Source: Malurus cyaneus samueli (Eukaryota; Chordata; Aves; Passeriformes; Maluridae). From it: DNA of 64,000 bases. The stretch lies in the NCBI GenBank assembly GCA_009741485.1, contig CM019216.1, forward strand, positions 50,979,792 through 51,043,791, given 5' to 3'. The notes below the pieces were generated by a model. The model was not told where the DNA came from, did not search any database, and saw only the letters and a list, made by a program, of their open reading frames with translations. The position numbers and the translations under genes are program-made. This document shows positions 39,998-52,400 of the stretch, piece after piece (within the stretch, counting starts at the first letter, position 1; every line of letters starts with the position of its first letter).

Positions 39998-42900
39998 GTT
40001 CTTGCAAGTGGTTATATTTGGACTTTCAGAGAGAGATGAAAGTTGAGGAAGACCTTGTCCTGAAGAAGATCCCAAGCAGCGGTTTTATGGGTTCAGGGTC
40101 AGAGCATTTTAAAGAGAAGTCGAAACTTCTCTGTACTAGTACTCTCCAAGCATCAAAAACAGGTTTCATATTTGCAAATCTTTGTGTGGTAGAGCGGTGA
40201 ACATTTATACATCTGCATCTCACAATACTACAGTGAAAACTGACATCAAATTCCAGCTCTTAGAAAAAACAACGCATTTAAAGTGGAAGTTAGGTGAGAA
40301 ACAAAAGAGAGGGAAGAAAGAACAAAGCTAAATGTGTTCTTTGAGGCAAAATCTGTAACATATAAAGGGGATTCAGATAGGAAAGGCCATGGTAAGTACT
40401 TAATGTTAGGGTTTTTGTTTTTTTTTTTAATGCAATTCAAATTGATTTAAGGGTGTCCTATTGATTTTCTCAAAGCTGTTAGCAAATCTGTAGACTTGAT
40501 CCATGAAAGGAAAGACAGCAACAATAATACTCATATGTTCAAAACATATTACTTCCTGGTTTGCCCAAGAAGCTTAGGTGGGTTCAGTTCCTCCAAGAGG
40601 AAGAAGGTTCTGGTGGGAAAGGATTAGACCTATCTATTTTGACTGCCTTTGGAAGAATTATGCTATGAGTTGAAACCTATGGAAGATGCTCATACTGAGA
40701 GAGGGAACTCCAACCTCCTTCCATTAGATTCAGAATCTAATTAAGTATGGTTACAGAGATGTTAAAAGCACCTTGCAAATTATGTTTTTTTCCATTAAAA
40801 TTATAAAAGATTTAAAATTATTGAATCAAAGTTATTACAGTATTTAATGGACATTCTTGGACATACTCTTGAATTGCAATTATACTTAGATCTTTTTTTT
40901 TGCAAGATTTCATCTTCCTTTTGCAGTTCAAACAGTATGTAGCTGTTTCACGACTCATGTTACTGCAACTGAAATAACTACATGAAAATGCATGTTGATT
41001 AAAATTTGACTTTTCTCTCCATAACTTACAAATATATTCAAAATTGCTTTCCCCAGGGAAAGAGATGTACTATGTGAGAGACTGTGTGATAACATGAGTT
41101 TGTGTGGAGTCTTTTTCTGAGCTCAGGAGGAGCAGCAGTGCAGGATCAGCTTGTTAAGATTCATTTATTAACACTTGTTTAGCAATCTGTCTTAGTCCAA
41201 AAAAGATTGCTTTTTTTAGTATACTTGACAGTAGCATGGAAAAGTCACAGCCAAAATAGCATCCCAGTGGAAGCTGTGTAGTAACAAATGAATCCTAAAG
41301 ATGTAACACGAGATCACAGAGACTTTAGGAAGGATAGGAAACAATTACAAGAGATGAATGTTTGTTAAATTACTTCCCTTGTCATGTTTGTGAGTAAATG
41401 TTTGATTTTCATGGTTGACAGGTCCATAAACAGGGCATTGCCATAATGTTGTGGCAAAACATTTGGCCTATGGCAATTAAAATCTTTATATGTCCTACTT
41501 TGGTTAGCTGCTGAATTCTTTGTCCCTACACCTCCCTCAGCTTGGTGACCTAGCAGGGTGATTTTCTGCCTTCAGGACAATCCAGCTCTGTCTGTGGTCA
41601 CTGGTGACCAAGGTTGATGGGGAAACAAACCTGCGCTGTCACCCCATAGTGTGTTACATTCTCAGTGTTATTTCTAAAGGACTATTGAAGGCGAGGGATT
41701 GACCTGTCTGTCCTGTTCTGAGGGATTGACCTGTCTGTCCTGTTCCAGAATTCAGCTTTTCTCTGGGAAAACTGACAAGTCTGTTGTCTCTCAGGCTCTC
41801 AAAAGAGCAGGAGTCTTCCTGCTTGGATGCATCCTAGAGGGAGGAGGAATTCTGCTCTTCTTGAGAGGCTTGCCGACCCAAGCAGCCCTATTCCCTGTTC
41901 CCATGAGCTGCTGGCACCAGGCAGCACTGTGAATGGTGAACAAGGGTGAATAATGTTGCCTGGATGTTTGCTGTCGCAGTCTGCCTCAATCCTTTGGTTC
42001 TCCCGTTGCCACTTTGTATGGTGGATGTTGCTGTAGCTGTGTAAAACCACTTTTGTAAATTGGACTGTTTTCTCTACCCGAGTGTTGGTGAGAAAAATTG
42101 AGTAAAACTCACAGCTTTTTAAGGCATCTTCTTTCCTTCAGTAATAATGTTATATGCATCCTGTTACACTACACTTCTTATAAATTCATTAAGTTTAGGC
42201 ATTAAATTACATTAAAGGAGTCAGGGATTTTCTCTGTCAGCAGGTCTCCTTTAATAGAAAAATAAGCCCAAGATATTTAACAGAACTCCCTGTATGCCAG
42301 GACTAGAGTCTTTCATTACCTTTTCTCTTTTGTTCTGGAGGTTCGTGCCTATGGCATCACATCCCTGAATGCTTGCAGAAGGAAGAGTAGGTTTAGCTGA
42401 TCACATCCCATTTCTTCATTTAAAGGTGGTCCAAAAAATTATTATCAGAGCTTCACAGAGGTTTGTGTGAAACAAAACAAATTCTTGCCTCGCTTGCCAA
42501 GTCTGCAGCTCGAAGAGTGCTACCGGTATTCCTGCTGTCATTACTGAATCTGGCAAGAGCACCATTTTCCCTGAATAGCTGCAACATCCTTAATTTCCTC
42601 TTTACTAGAAATTTCTAACTTTATCAGGTTTGTTCCATGGTGTGCCAAATTAAATAAAAAAAACCTTTCCAGCAAACTAGAAACTATGTATTCAGCATGA
42701 TGGACAGATTGCCATGTATCTGTATTTACATAGCAATATATATAAATCTAAAGAAGTTTGTTACATCAGGTGGGAACATCTAGCAACAGAAATGTCATCA
42801 CCATCATGTCATAATGAGATTATAATTTCACACTTCCTTCCAGTATCTTATTTGTGTCAATTCCTTAAATGACCATTTAAGAGATTTTTCATGCAAGTCG

Positions 42901-45900
42901 TTCTTAATTAGCAAGGAAGTGTTCAGAGCTGTGACTTTCCTGTCTGTACTTACTGTGTTGATTAGATACGGGCACATGCTCATATTTGTGTTCATAGAGT
43001 TTTCAAAAACTGAATTGGAAATAATTATTAGAATAAACCAAAAGGTTGATGGCATGTCTGTTCCCACAGCCCTCCCCAGGCTGCAGAGCAGAAAACCTCG
43101 GCCACCAGACTTCAAATTTTTCAGCCTGTCTTGGTCTCCTACTTAAAATACCAAGGATCTGCTTTATAAATTTCCAAATGTTATCATTGTTTTGTTGCCA
43201 AGAAAGGTTGCTGGAGAGAAGAACAAAGCCCAATGTGTTAAGACCATGAGGGAAGGATTGCAGAATATTGTCTTGGAGTGTAGCTTATAAAAGGTTGTAA
43301 AACTGGCTTTTCCTATAAAAGGGATCTCCTGTTGCTTCCTTCAATTAAATCTGTCACAAAAAAAATTGCAATCCATGGTCTAGTCATATGAACAATAGAG
43401 GGATTCAAATAACTGTCTTGTTTCTCTCCAAATCTGAGATATCTGCATGCACTCTAAATTGGCTGTGTCAGGGCCGTGAGAATGCTGTACTGGGACCATG
43501 ATATCTAATTTGTTCCAATACAGTATTTGAAAATTCAGCTCACAGTCTTGTAATGTGCAAGGGGGTGTAGGCTTGGAGAGTAAACCTAGTCCAGCCAAGA
43601 GATACAGCAGTGAATTTGAATCCAAACTTGGCTTTGGTTGCAGGCATCTGGTTCGTGTCCATAACTGCTAGCAGTAGGACGCTGGATCATAAAGCCCTTT
43701 TGAATAATTCTGTGGAGTTGATAGTTCCCTTTATAAAAAATTGTGGTCATTTCAGGACAACTGGTGTGCTTCAGTTTCAGTAATAAAAAACACTGCTTTC
43801 CATGGATGCATTGAGGTGCATTCACAGAATATGAATTGGTTTTCATATTATGAAAATTACAGGGGAGAATTCTGGGATAAACAAAATGAAAAGTTTTTTT
43901 CATTTTTATTCTGAGCCACATGGAGGAAAAGACAGTGGAAGCTTTTTATTCATAGGCACAGAAATAAAGAAGTGTCACAGCATTGAGGCAAATACAGTGC
44001 TATAGTGTATCTGTTCTCTTTTCCAAACAGAGTTTACAAACAGAGCAAGTGTCAATTTTTAAACCTCCTTTTTAAATCTAAAACATTCATATCCACAATG
44101 ACTTTCACAGATATTCTAATAATTCCAGTAATGTTACAGTCCATCCAAAGATGCATTTCCTGCTGCAAAGGAATTGTATTCATTGAAGAAGCAGGCAGGC
44201 AGCAGATGCAGCGTGGAAGGAGAGATGTAAACAGGACAGATGAGTGTTAAATTGTTGAGTAGATATAGATGATCAATACTCACTTCTATTACATGACCTG
44301 TTTCTTTTTGTCAACAGTCATGAATAGAAATGAGACAACAGTATCACCACAGCATTGCAGACACTCCCACAACTGCTATTTTGGGAGTATGAGAATAGAA
44401 ACAGAGCATCAGGGAATCATACAGCCCCGTGTGCCAGTCCAGCAAGGTGGCTGGAGGGATAAATCCAAGCACGATCTTCATGCAAGGATGTGCTTGCATT
44501 TGCATTCACATGTCAGTCAGATGCCCTATGCGTCGTTCCAGTGGGAGTGCAGAGTTCTCTTAGGAGGTGCTACAGACTTGATCCCTGACTTTTGATGAGC
44601 CATGAATACCTCCAAATACTAAAAATAAACAAACAACCACGAACCCATTCTGCTGTAGCTCTATAAACTGTACTTTTAAAAGGCACATTTTAGGTAATCT
44701 GACATTTTTTCTCATTTGAGAAAGTACTTATAAGGGAGCTACCTACTTCTTTTGAAATCATAAACACAATAGTAGATATATGGTTTTGTACATGTATCTG
44801 TAAATGAGAACTGTTCTGCAGAAAGTATTCATGGGAGAAGAGCTCTGGCCTTTTTTTAGACCATAATACATGATGTGCTACAACTAAAATGACATTATGA
44901 GTAAATATAATCGTAACTGTTTTGTGGTATCTGGAGGTCTCTGTGACTGATTAGTCATATTCTGCTTATTAAGCTCTACAGGGTCAAGTGTGAGAGTGGC
45001 TGAGCACCACATTTCCCATTGATTTGGTTCTGAGATGCATGGACAGATCATCAGCACTGTGCGAGTAACAATTTCCATGACCCATGAGCAATTCTGAAAA
45101 ACGAGAAACTCTGCAACTGGAAACCAGTTTTATTTTAAATAATAGTTACATCTTTTATTTTTTTTTTCTAACGAATAAACAGACTAGGGCAACTAACACA
45201 TTTTTTGAGCATTTTTACTAAAAGCAAAGGAAATTAAGAATCAAAGGGCTTCATTCAAGGGAGTGTGTGGGATAATTCAGAAAAACTGTGAGGAGATGCT
45301 CCTCATAAATACCTTAGGTGCCCTGAGAGAGAAAAGGCTGAATTAAGTCCCTCCTTCATGTAAGTTAAAGAATAGACTTAGACCCAGGATATAGAGATAG
45401 CAAAGGGATATGGTAAGCAGTGAGTCAGTATGTAGCTGTTTGGTTTTGAGAATAATGCCTCTGCCTCTGTTGGGCTTGTGTGGTAGCCTAAAGTATTTCT
45501 CCTTGGAAATGCTAAATTTGTTTTTAATGTATTATCATATTGTTTTAATTTGATTTTAACCAAAACTATCTCCATAGATACTCTTTTAATATCTTTAAAG
45601 TATTTATCTACAATTTTTTCCAAATGTGAAGAAATACTTTACCAAGATCTGCTCTGATGATTCTTCAGCAGGGGAGCACAGTTCTTCTTTCCCCACAGTA
45701 ACAGTGCTCTGGAGGCCCAGAGCTGGAATAGTAGCTGTTCCAAAGCAGAATGATCAGATTAGCAGCTAATACAGGCACCTCTGAATATGAAGAGTTTTGT
45801 TTGCTTCTCTCTCTCCTCCTTGAATCCCCATATGAATTATGTTTTATCAGTGAAATCACTCCAGGTTGTTCAGTCCTGTAGGAAGACTAATAAAAATCTT

Positions 45901-46703
45901 TTATGACTATTATCTATATGTGCTGGCAAACTTTAATAAATTTACGTGTATGAAAAATGACGAATTTAGATAATTGAACAGTACAAAGCTTCGTTCTGAG
46001 AGCATACAATAATATCTCTTTCACCAGATGAGTGTGACTAAGCAGCTCTTATTACTGGTTGCAGAAACAAAATGCTAGAAGAGTACATGAAGTGTATGAC
46101 CTTTAGATATAGATGGAGAGAAACAGTTATTTGCCTACTGCAGGGGACTATGAAATGGCAAATGACATGACCAATGAAAATTGGACAATAAAATTTGTTT
46201 TTCCTGGAACAAATTCTTCATAAAAGGAGGATTCTGCAGTAGGGTTTATAGTTTATTAGGAAAATGTTTCATGGAAAAGTACCGTTTCAAATTGCATGTA
46301 ATGATATATAAGAGTTCTCACTATGTATACAGTTGTTGTATATGTTATTCATACAAAGTTTTAGCGAAATGGGAAAATGTCAGCTTCTTGTTTTCATCAG
46401 CAGATATTTAAGAATGGACTGCTGGAACTTGCAATCCTTTGATGTTAGACCTTTAAGACACAAGACAGAAGAGAGGCAGGGAGGAACTCTTATGGTTTCT
46501 CTAAGTTGTGTGTTTTGTTTAGAAATATATATGTAACCTGTGTTTTGAGTGTTTTAGTAATTCTTCTCATGAGAAATTTCTAAATTACAAGCAATTAATA
46601 AATAGATAGGTTTTAGAATTATTAAGCAAAATCACAAAATGGTGGCACCTAAATTTAGGAGTGCTGCTAAAATGTAAATTTGCCTTATGCCATGTTTGAC
46701 CCA
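39998..46703. other. Intronic DNA; GC-richer block near 41.5-42.1 kb
   Basis: Mostly AT-rich intron. The block at about 41510-42120 is GC-richer, contains a 27-bp tandem duplication and could be an old LTR or other repeat that I cannot name. No exon is recognised. Confidence 0.55.
41693..41746. repeat. Tandem duplication of a 27-bp unit
   Basis: Two adjacent copies of GAGGGATTGACCTGTCTGTC + CTGTTCT/C differ only in the last base. It is a recent local duplication inside an unexplained GC-richer block. Confidence 0.95.
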
Positions 46704-46847
46704 AGAGATTGTCTCAGTTGGTCAGAGCATGGAGTTAATAAAGCCAAAGTTGCGAGTTTGATTCTCTTAAGAGCCATTCACTTAAGAGTTGGACTTGATG
46801 ATCCTTGTGGGCCCCTTCCGACTCAGAATATTCTGTAATTGAGTGAT
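46704..46847 (+). mobile_element. tRNA-Ile-headed SINE with CR1-like tail (TguSINE1-like)
   Basis: The 5' half resembles tRNA-Ile. It has an A-box-like TGTCTCAGTTGGTCAGAGCA, an anticodon-arm region GGAGTTAATAAAGCCAAAG close to the tRNA-Ile GGTGCTAATAACGCCAAGG, and a B-box-like GCGAGTTTGATTCTC. The 3' half (46786 on) is a CR1 tail: GTTGGACTTGATGATCCTTG, GGCCCCTTCCGACTCAG, AATATTCTGTAATTGAGTG. This two-part design is that of TguSINE1, a passerine SINE mobilised by CR1 machinery. The copy is diverged from a functional tRNA promoter, and target-site duplications are not clear. It lies about 330 bp before the last AKAP7 coding exon. Confidence 0.85.
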
Positions 46848-47179
46848 CTTTTCCCAGATGTTACAGGTGCTTGTTGGCCAGAAAAAATTAAATTGGTGCA
46901 CTTACTTCTCTAAGCTAAGGAGCGCCCATAGCACTAGCCAGTGACTTTTGCTGGAGTGTTAAAAGAAACATGAGCAGTGTAATGTCTTTGATCTGATACA
47001 CTCTGCAAATCTTTATGGAACACTTTTGTTTTGGAGCTTGAGGGGGGAAAAATTACTTTTTACAATCAAGAGGCACCTAATAACTTAAAATCTAGCTCAA
47101 CTCAGAGGCTTCTGATACAATCACAGCTACTGTCTTTGCATGGCAATGAATTCCTTCTCTTGTCTGTTGTGACGCATAG

Positions 47180-47382
47180 GTGAAAAGCAAGCAGCAGAAC
47201 CAGATGATGCAGAGCTGGTGAGCCTCAGCAAAAGGCTGGTGGAGAACGCAGTGCTGAAGGCTGTGCAGCAATATTTAGAAGAAACACAAAACAAAAGCAG
47301 ACAGACTGATGGAAGCCCTGCAAAAACTGAGGAATCAGAAAGTGGCAGTAAGAATGAGGGCGACAATGATAACAGCAAGTGA
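47180..47382 (+). CDS. AKAP7: AKAP7 last coding exon (PKA-RII anchoring helix), normal stop
   Basis: After an acceptor (pyrimidines, then GACGCATAG|G) the exon completes a phase-1 codon and reads [38 protein letters not shown], then an acidic, hydrophilic tail to NDNSK and TGA at 47380. The stretch from ELVSLSKRL to AVQQYLEE is the amphipathic helix (about residues 28-51 of the short form) that docks on the dimerisation domain of PKA regulatory subunit RII. Its hydrophobic positions match human AKAP7. Compared with human, the 3' part of the tail is diverged but keeps acidic, Asn-rich character. This exon is shared by long and short isoforms. An internal GTAAGA donor at 47348, in phase 1, could allow it to be spliced onwards to 48140. 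Confidence 0.97.
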
Positions 47383-48139
47383 GCACTGTGCAAAAAGCCT
47401 GGGAGCAAATATCCCACCAAGAATAACTACAAAACCACGTCCCAGCTCCCTGCTGAAATTTGCTAAGTGGTGCTGGATGTCAGGCACTCTGCTTTGTGAG
47501 TCTCTTATCAAAAGTTTGTTCTGCATTGAAGGACATTGTCTACTGGTTTAACAAGTGCTTGCACTGCTGAAAATCTATCGAATGCTGGGAGGGATGGACA
47601 GTGGAAAAAGACAAGAGTGGTGAAGTACGCAGCTCCAGTCTTCACTTCTTTTGATACCAAGAGTTCCTTCCTCGCTTTTGAAGAGAAACTGAACATTTTG
47701 CCTTTTTCTTTTGGATTGCTGGATGGCTGTGAAGAGGCCTTGCCATAAGTGGAAGCGATGCCCTGCGCCCGAGGGTTTGGCACCGCCGCAGGGCTGCTTG
47801 CTCCATGTGAGAGCACATGCTGTTTCCTAGCCAACAGCAGTCAATCCCAAGCTAAAAATTACCACTACAGATGCTCATCACAGATACTATTACACAGTAT
47901 GTAATAAGGCAGGAGTTTCCCTTAAATGTGACACTGTACTGTTCTTTACATTTTGGTAGCATTTGTTGATGTAAATTATATTTTTTTGATGAAATACCTT
48001 TTTATAAAAGATCAATATGGGCAAAAGACTGAGCACTTACTATTGTCCAAACTAGATATGATCTCTGTATCTCTGTACATTAATGATTCTAAATCACATG
48101 AGTTATTATAAAATGTATTATATTGTTCTTCTCCTCTAG

Positions 48140-48336
48140 GAAAGAGCCATGAAGCAGTAGTAAAGGAAGCTTTACACAGAGAAACGCAGGCCCTGTTATC
48201 CAGACTGAATCAGATAAAGGAGCTGTTAACGAGTCCTGAGATCCGCACAAAAATTAGCAGAGAACTGTTTGAAGACAGGCACAACTCTAGCAGTAAATGG
48301 AAAAGTTGTATTGACTCTGAATCTCCAAATGCATGA
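48140..48336 (+). CDS. Candidate alternative AKAP7 terminal coding exon
   Basis: A strong acceptor (TATTGTTCTTCTCCTCTAG) ends at 48139. In the frame that uses GA as the end of a split codon, 64 codons are open to the TGA at 48334: KSHEAVVKEALHRETQALL, SRLNQIKELLTSPEIRTK, ISRELFEDRHNSSSKWK, SCIDSESPNA. The first half has regularly spaced Leu/Ile/Val and looks like an amphipathic helix. The phase is 1, so it fits the GTAAGA donor at 47348 inside the AKAP7 last exon (giving ..ESESG-R-KSHEAV.., 137 residues with the short N-terminus). It also fits the 22522 donor directly (81 residues, skipping the PKA-binding helix). I do not recognise this sequence in mammalian AKAP7. Alternatives are a terminal exon of an unrelated transcript or a chance ORF in the 3'UTR. 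Confidence 0.4.
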
Positions 48337-49395
48337 CTGTAAATTGCAGCGATGTGAAATCTCATCAGGTTGTTTCAAGACAAAATATTTCTGCAAGAAA
48401 TTTTTCGGATTGGTTTGTTTGGGATTTTTTAACTGAAAATGTGAATGGGTATAAAATGGCTCATGAGGAATCATGCTGAAATACCTGCACAGTAGGATTA
48501 TATTTCATAATAATGAAGGATGGGCACTTCTTAGCACTGCTTTGAACATGTTTAAATGTGCAGGTATATGTCATGACTCCGAAGTGGAAAAATACTGGTT
48601 TCAAATAGATCTGAGCAAACACTGTGCCCTTCCTTTATCATTGTAAATAACTCAGTTTTTTTCTCATCTATTCCTTCCCTAACGATGATGTACAAGTACT
48701 AAAAATTGATGGTTTTAAATACTTCAAAATGTATATTTGGAAAAAAAGCCTCTTTTAATTATCTGCCTTTTGTATATGTACTGGCCTTTTGGGTTACTGT
48801 TGTCTGTTTTTTTATTGTTTTTTAAACAGCACTTGAATACTTGTATAGATGCTGACATTTCGTTTCTGCTGATGTTTACACTAATGCAAGAATGTTTTAA
48901 ATTTCAGTATGAAATTCAGGCTCCAGTGATCTCAATGGCATACTCCTGTTGGCTTTAATGGAGTCAGGATGCTGCAATTAAGATTTCTTGTGCAAATAAT
49001 AATATTCCTTGGGATAATATTTGCCTTTTTACTTTTGTAGAACAGTGTTTTTGTCCTTTGTTTTTAATTTTTCCTCCATCTCTACCTACTGCTGCCTAAG
49101 GTGGGGTGTCAGTTTGCTCTCATTGCTCCCTCCACACACCTGCAAGATTCACTGAAGATTTGTATGATGGACAACACTGCAGGAGTAGGTCCAATATTTG
49201 CAGTTTTTATAAACATTGTCATAAAAGCTATACAGTGTGTTGTGATTGGTATCAGAATTGTGCTGTTAGAACAGCTGTGTGCATGTTCTTCATTTGTCTC
49301 AAGCACTGTTCATTTATCTCATGTCAAAGCAGTTTTTTTCTCATTTGATATATAACAGTATATTCTGAAACTCATCTTATACGTGCCATGTTCAC

Positions 49396-49401
49396 AATAA
49401 A
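49396..49401 (+). terminator. AKAP7: AKAP7 polyadenylation signal AATAAA
   Basis: Canonical AATAAA with a GT-rich element 30-45 bases downstream. A second AATAAA at 49455-49460 could give a slightly longer 3' end. No earlier AATAAA was seen in the 3'UTR. Confidence 0.75.
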
Positions 49402-49420
49402 ATATTTTTCCTTTGCATTC

Positions 49421-52400
49421 TGTGTACGTTTTCACCTGTTTCCAAATGGACTTGAATAAAATTAAGTATTTGCAAGTAACAGAGTTACAGCACAGAAATA
49501 GTGCTCCAGTGAATCACACCCTTAAGTTGACTACGGGATATTGTGCCACCATACTGACCTGGAGCTTGGGTGATGAACTCATGCAGGCAAGGGTACAGCT
49601 TCCTAGAGGTCCATTCTTGAAGGGTGAGTTTAGGGAGTAGTCTCAAAATACTCTAAAATGACAAATAAAAAAAAATAAATCTGAATCTGAAATCATCCCT
49701 GGAGATCATTGAGAGGCAGCTTTTCATAGGCTGTCAAGCGATTTAAATCCAGCTTGCACATAAGAACGCAAAGCCAGACACACAGCTGCGAAAACAGGAA
49801 AACAATTTATTGTATTTTATCTGAATCATAGATTGTCATCTCCCATTCCTCTGTGCAAGTAATTTCCATGATTAAGGACCTTTTTGTATAATTTAGCTTC
49901 TAAGAGTCATTGTTCTCATGTTTCAAGTAAAACTGTGGAAATTAATCACTGAATTTATGTCCTGGCACTTTGATAGGTGACCTCATTATTAGAGAGCCTG
50001 CTCATTCAGTTCTTATGGATGGCATCAAGAATAGCAGCCTGAAGAGCATTTAGGAGAGTTAAGGGCCTGAATGTGGGCATCATTTGAGGTGTGCTTGAGT
50101 GGGGCTGGCAAATATAACATAAACTGTAAAGGGGATTTGTTCTACTGGATCAGGAATGTGGGATAGAGGACATCCCAGAGCCTCTAAAAAGACACTGGAT
50201 ACCTATGTTTAAGTACCCAAACCCATCTTTAATTTTCAGATGTTTTAAGACAGGAAAATCAACAGGGCTTTTGTTTCTGAATCATTCACATTCTCTTAAA
50301 AATAGCCTTTCCTTCTGGTTTTGACAAGACACAGCTATTAATTTACTCCAAATTCAAAACAATAGGGTAAAAAAACCCCAAAAAACTGTATCTGGATTCA
50401 TTCTCTTATGACAAACCTTCTTGCTTTCTCAATTTTTTTTTCCTCTGTCAGTGAAGCCTGGCTGCCAAATTGAAGGATAAATCTCTTATATAGAGCTGTG
50501 AGATGAGCACTGAAGAATGCAGATACATTGAGACTGAACCTAATATAGGCAGGTGTGAAGCTCAGAGCTGCACCCACCCGAACAAATACGTTGCCTTCCT
50601 CACACTTCCAAATCATTTTCAGACAACAATTCTGTTTCTTAAATAAGAACTTCTTCTGGGGAACGTCTTAAGGTAGTGATGCACAGGTTATTCTAGGAAA
50701 GTGTTGGCATTTCAAACCAGATGGTGCAAGTTTGCCCATGCTTTGTTTTCAGTTCTACATTCCAGTTTGCTCGTATTCAAAGAGTATTTCTACACTGCTG
50801 ATTGTAGAGCTGTCTGTGGCAGATGTAAATAGCTTCCAGGACTATTCTAGCTGGACTGCCCATGACCTATGGAGAAACTTCCTGACATCCAGGCTTGGTC
50901 CAGGCGAAGACCAAAAAAGATATGCGTTGGGTATCTGAGCAGCTCATGCCATAAATTCCCTACCCTGCTGGGCAGTGCATCAGAGCTGTTTAAGAGTTGA
51001 CAGGGTAACCAGAGAGAGAGCAAATCCAAGCAAGTCCTGACTAGCAGACACCAATTCTCTGGTGAAGGAATGGAGGCTCTTGTGGAAAACCCATGTCTCC
51101 AAGAGCAGGTGCTTGTGGCAGAAGGATGCTCAGTCTGGTCACTAAGGGGTAATGCACCAGCTCAATGTGCATCGAGGTCTTTGTGAAAAGGAAACTAAAT
51201 GATGTTTCTGTGTTGACCTGAAGATAAAACAGCTTGGAGCTGGAGGTCAGCTTGAATGCCATATCCAGATATACAGATGATATCCCACGCTGGTTAACAC
51301 CCTACATCTATTGATGGTCCTACTGAATTAAATGGTAAAATACTACTTCTTGGCAAGGTTATACAGTTTGTAAGTTAGGATTCAAGAGGCTTCATGTTAC
51401 ATATTTATAGAAGTTTCTGATTATAACTGTGCTCACTTCTGTGTGTGCTATTTTAGCCTAAAGACCATGTGAGTGTGTCATAGATCAGAGTGTGAGCCAT
51501 CCTTCATTCTGGTGACAAGAATGATACTGTTTCATTTTTATGTCAGTCTAGACATGAATCACATATTCTTGTTAGAATTCTGACTTTTTAAAAAGTCCTG
51601 GGAGATATCCTACACATTTATGTAGTCAGCAAGCAGGAAAAATAGAAAAGCAGAGCTGCTGCCCTCAATGGAACTTACAAATTGAAATTTAGTAAAAACA
51701 CACATTTAATTTTAAAATTCAGTTGTGTCCGAGAATATGCTTGTGAAATAAAGTGTAAACTGGAACTTTTTCACTGCAGATGAAATACTACCCGCAGAGT
51801 TGGCTGCAGGCAAATGAAAGCCAGGAAGAATTCTGGTTGCCTCAGGTGGAACCTGGTAGCCTGACACCTGAGGGTTTCCTCACTCTGCTTTTAGCCTCAG
51901 ACTTGGTTTTGCACAATCTTTTTCAAAGCAGTGTTTTATCGTGAATGGCCTCTGCCTCTGTTCAGCTGTCAGTGGTATATTGTCTTGGCCTGCAGAAATG
52001 AGGGGCCGAACTGGTACTGTGACTTTCCGCTGTTTCCATCCCTTTGGAGAAGCTGTTGCTGAAATCCCAAAGAGATTGATGTCTTTGCAGAGACACCTCT
52101 GGCCTCACTCAACGGGCCAGAGGTCATAGGAGAGCCTGTATGACTGCTCACTGAAGTCTTCATCTGGGAATGCCTGGCTGATCCTGAGACAGCAAGGACA
52201 ACCCAAAACCACCGGCCAAAAGCAGTTCCGAAGGGATGCACCCTCCCAGAACCAACACAGTGAGTCCATCAGGTGTGTGATTAGTGAGCAGCTGGATAAA
52301 GTAAGCGGTGTTTTAGCTTTATGAAAATTGTTCCAAGTCATGGGCGTGTAATCATTTAATTTGTAAAAACCTTTGGAATTTCCTTTCATATAGTTTTCAT

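Larger units (their letters stand above)
47383..49420 (+). other. AKAP7: AKAP7 3'UTR
   Basis: The untranslated sequence runs from the TGA to the poly(A) region, about 2 kb. ORFs within it on either strand are short and unrecognised, except the segment at 48140-48336 listed separately. The end is set by AATAAA at 49396 with the GT-rich TCTGTGTACGTTTTCACC just downstream. The UTR span is inferred, since no transcript data are available. Confidence 0.7.

Noticed and set aside
46704..46785. A functional tRNA-Ile gene
   Set aside because: The A and B boxes, acceptor stem and anticodon arm are mutated and the sequence continues into a CR1 tail, so it is a SINE head rather than a tRNA gene.
47127..47834. 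Minus-strand and out-of-frame ORFs over the AKAP7 last exon and 3'UTR
   Set aside because: They are shadows of the AKAP7 exon, whose frame, splice phases and sequence are clear.
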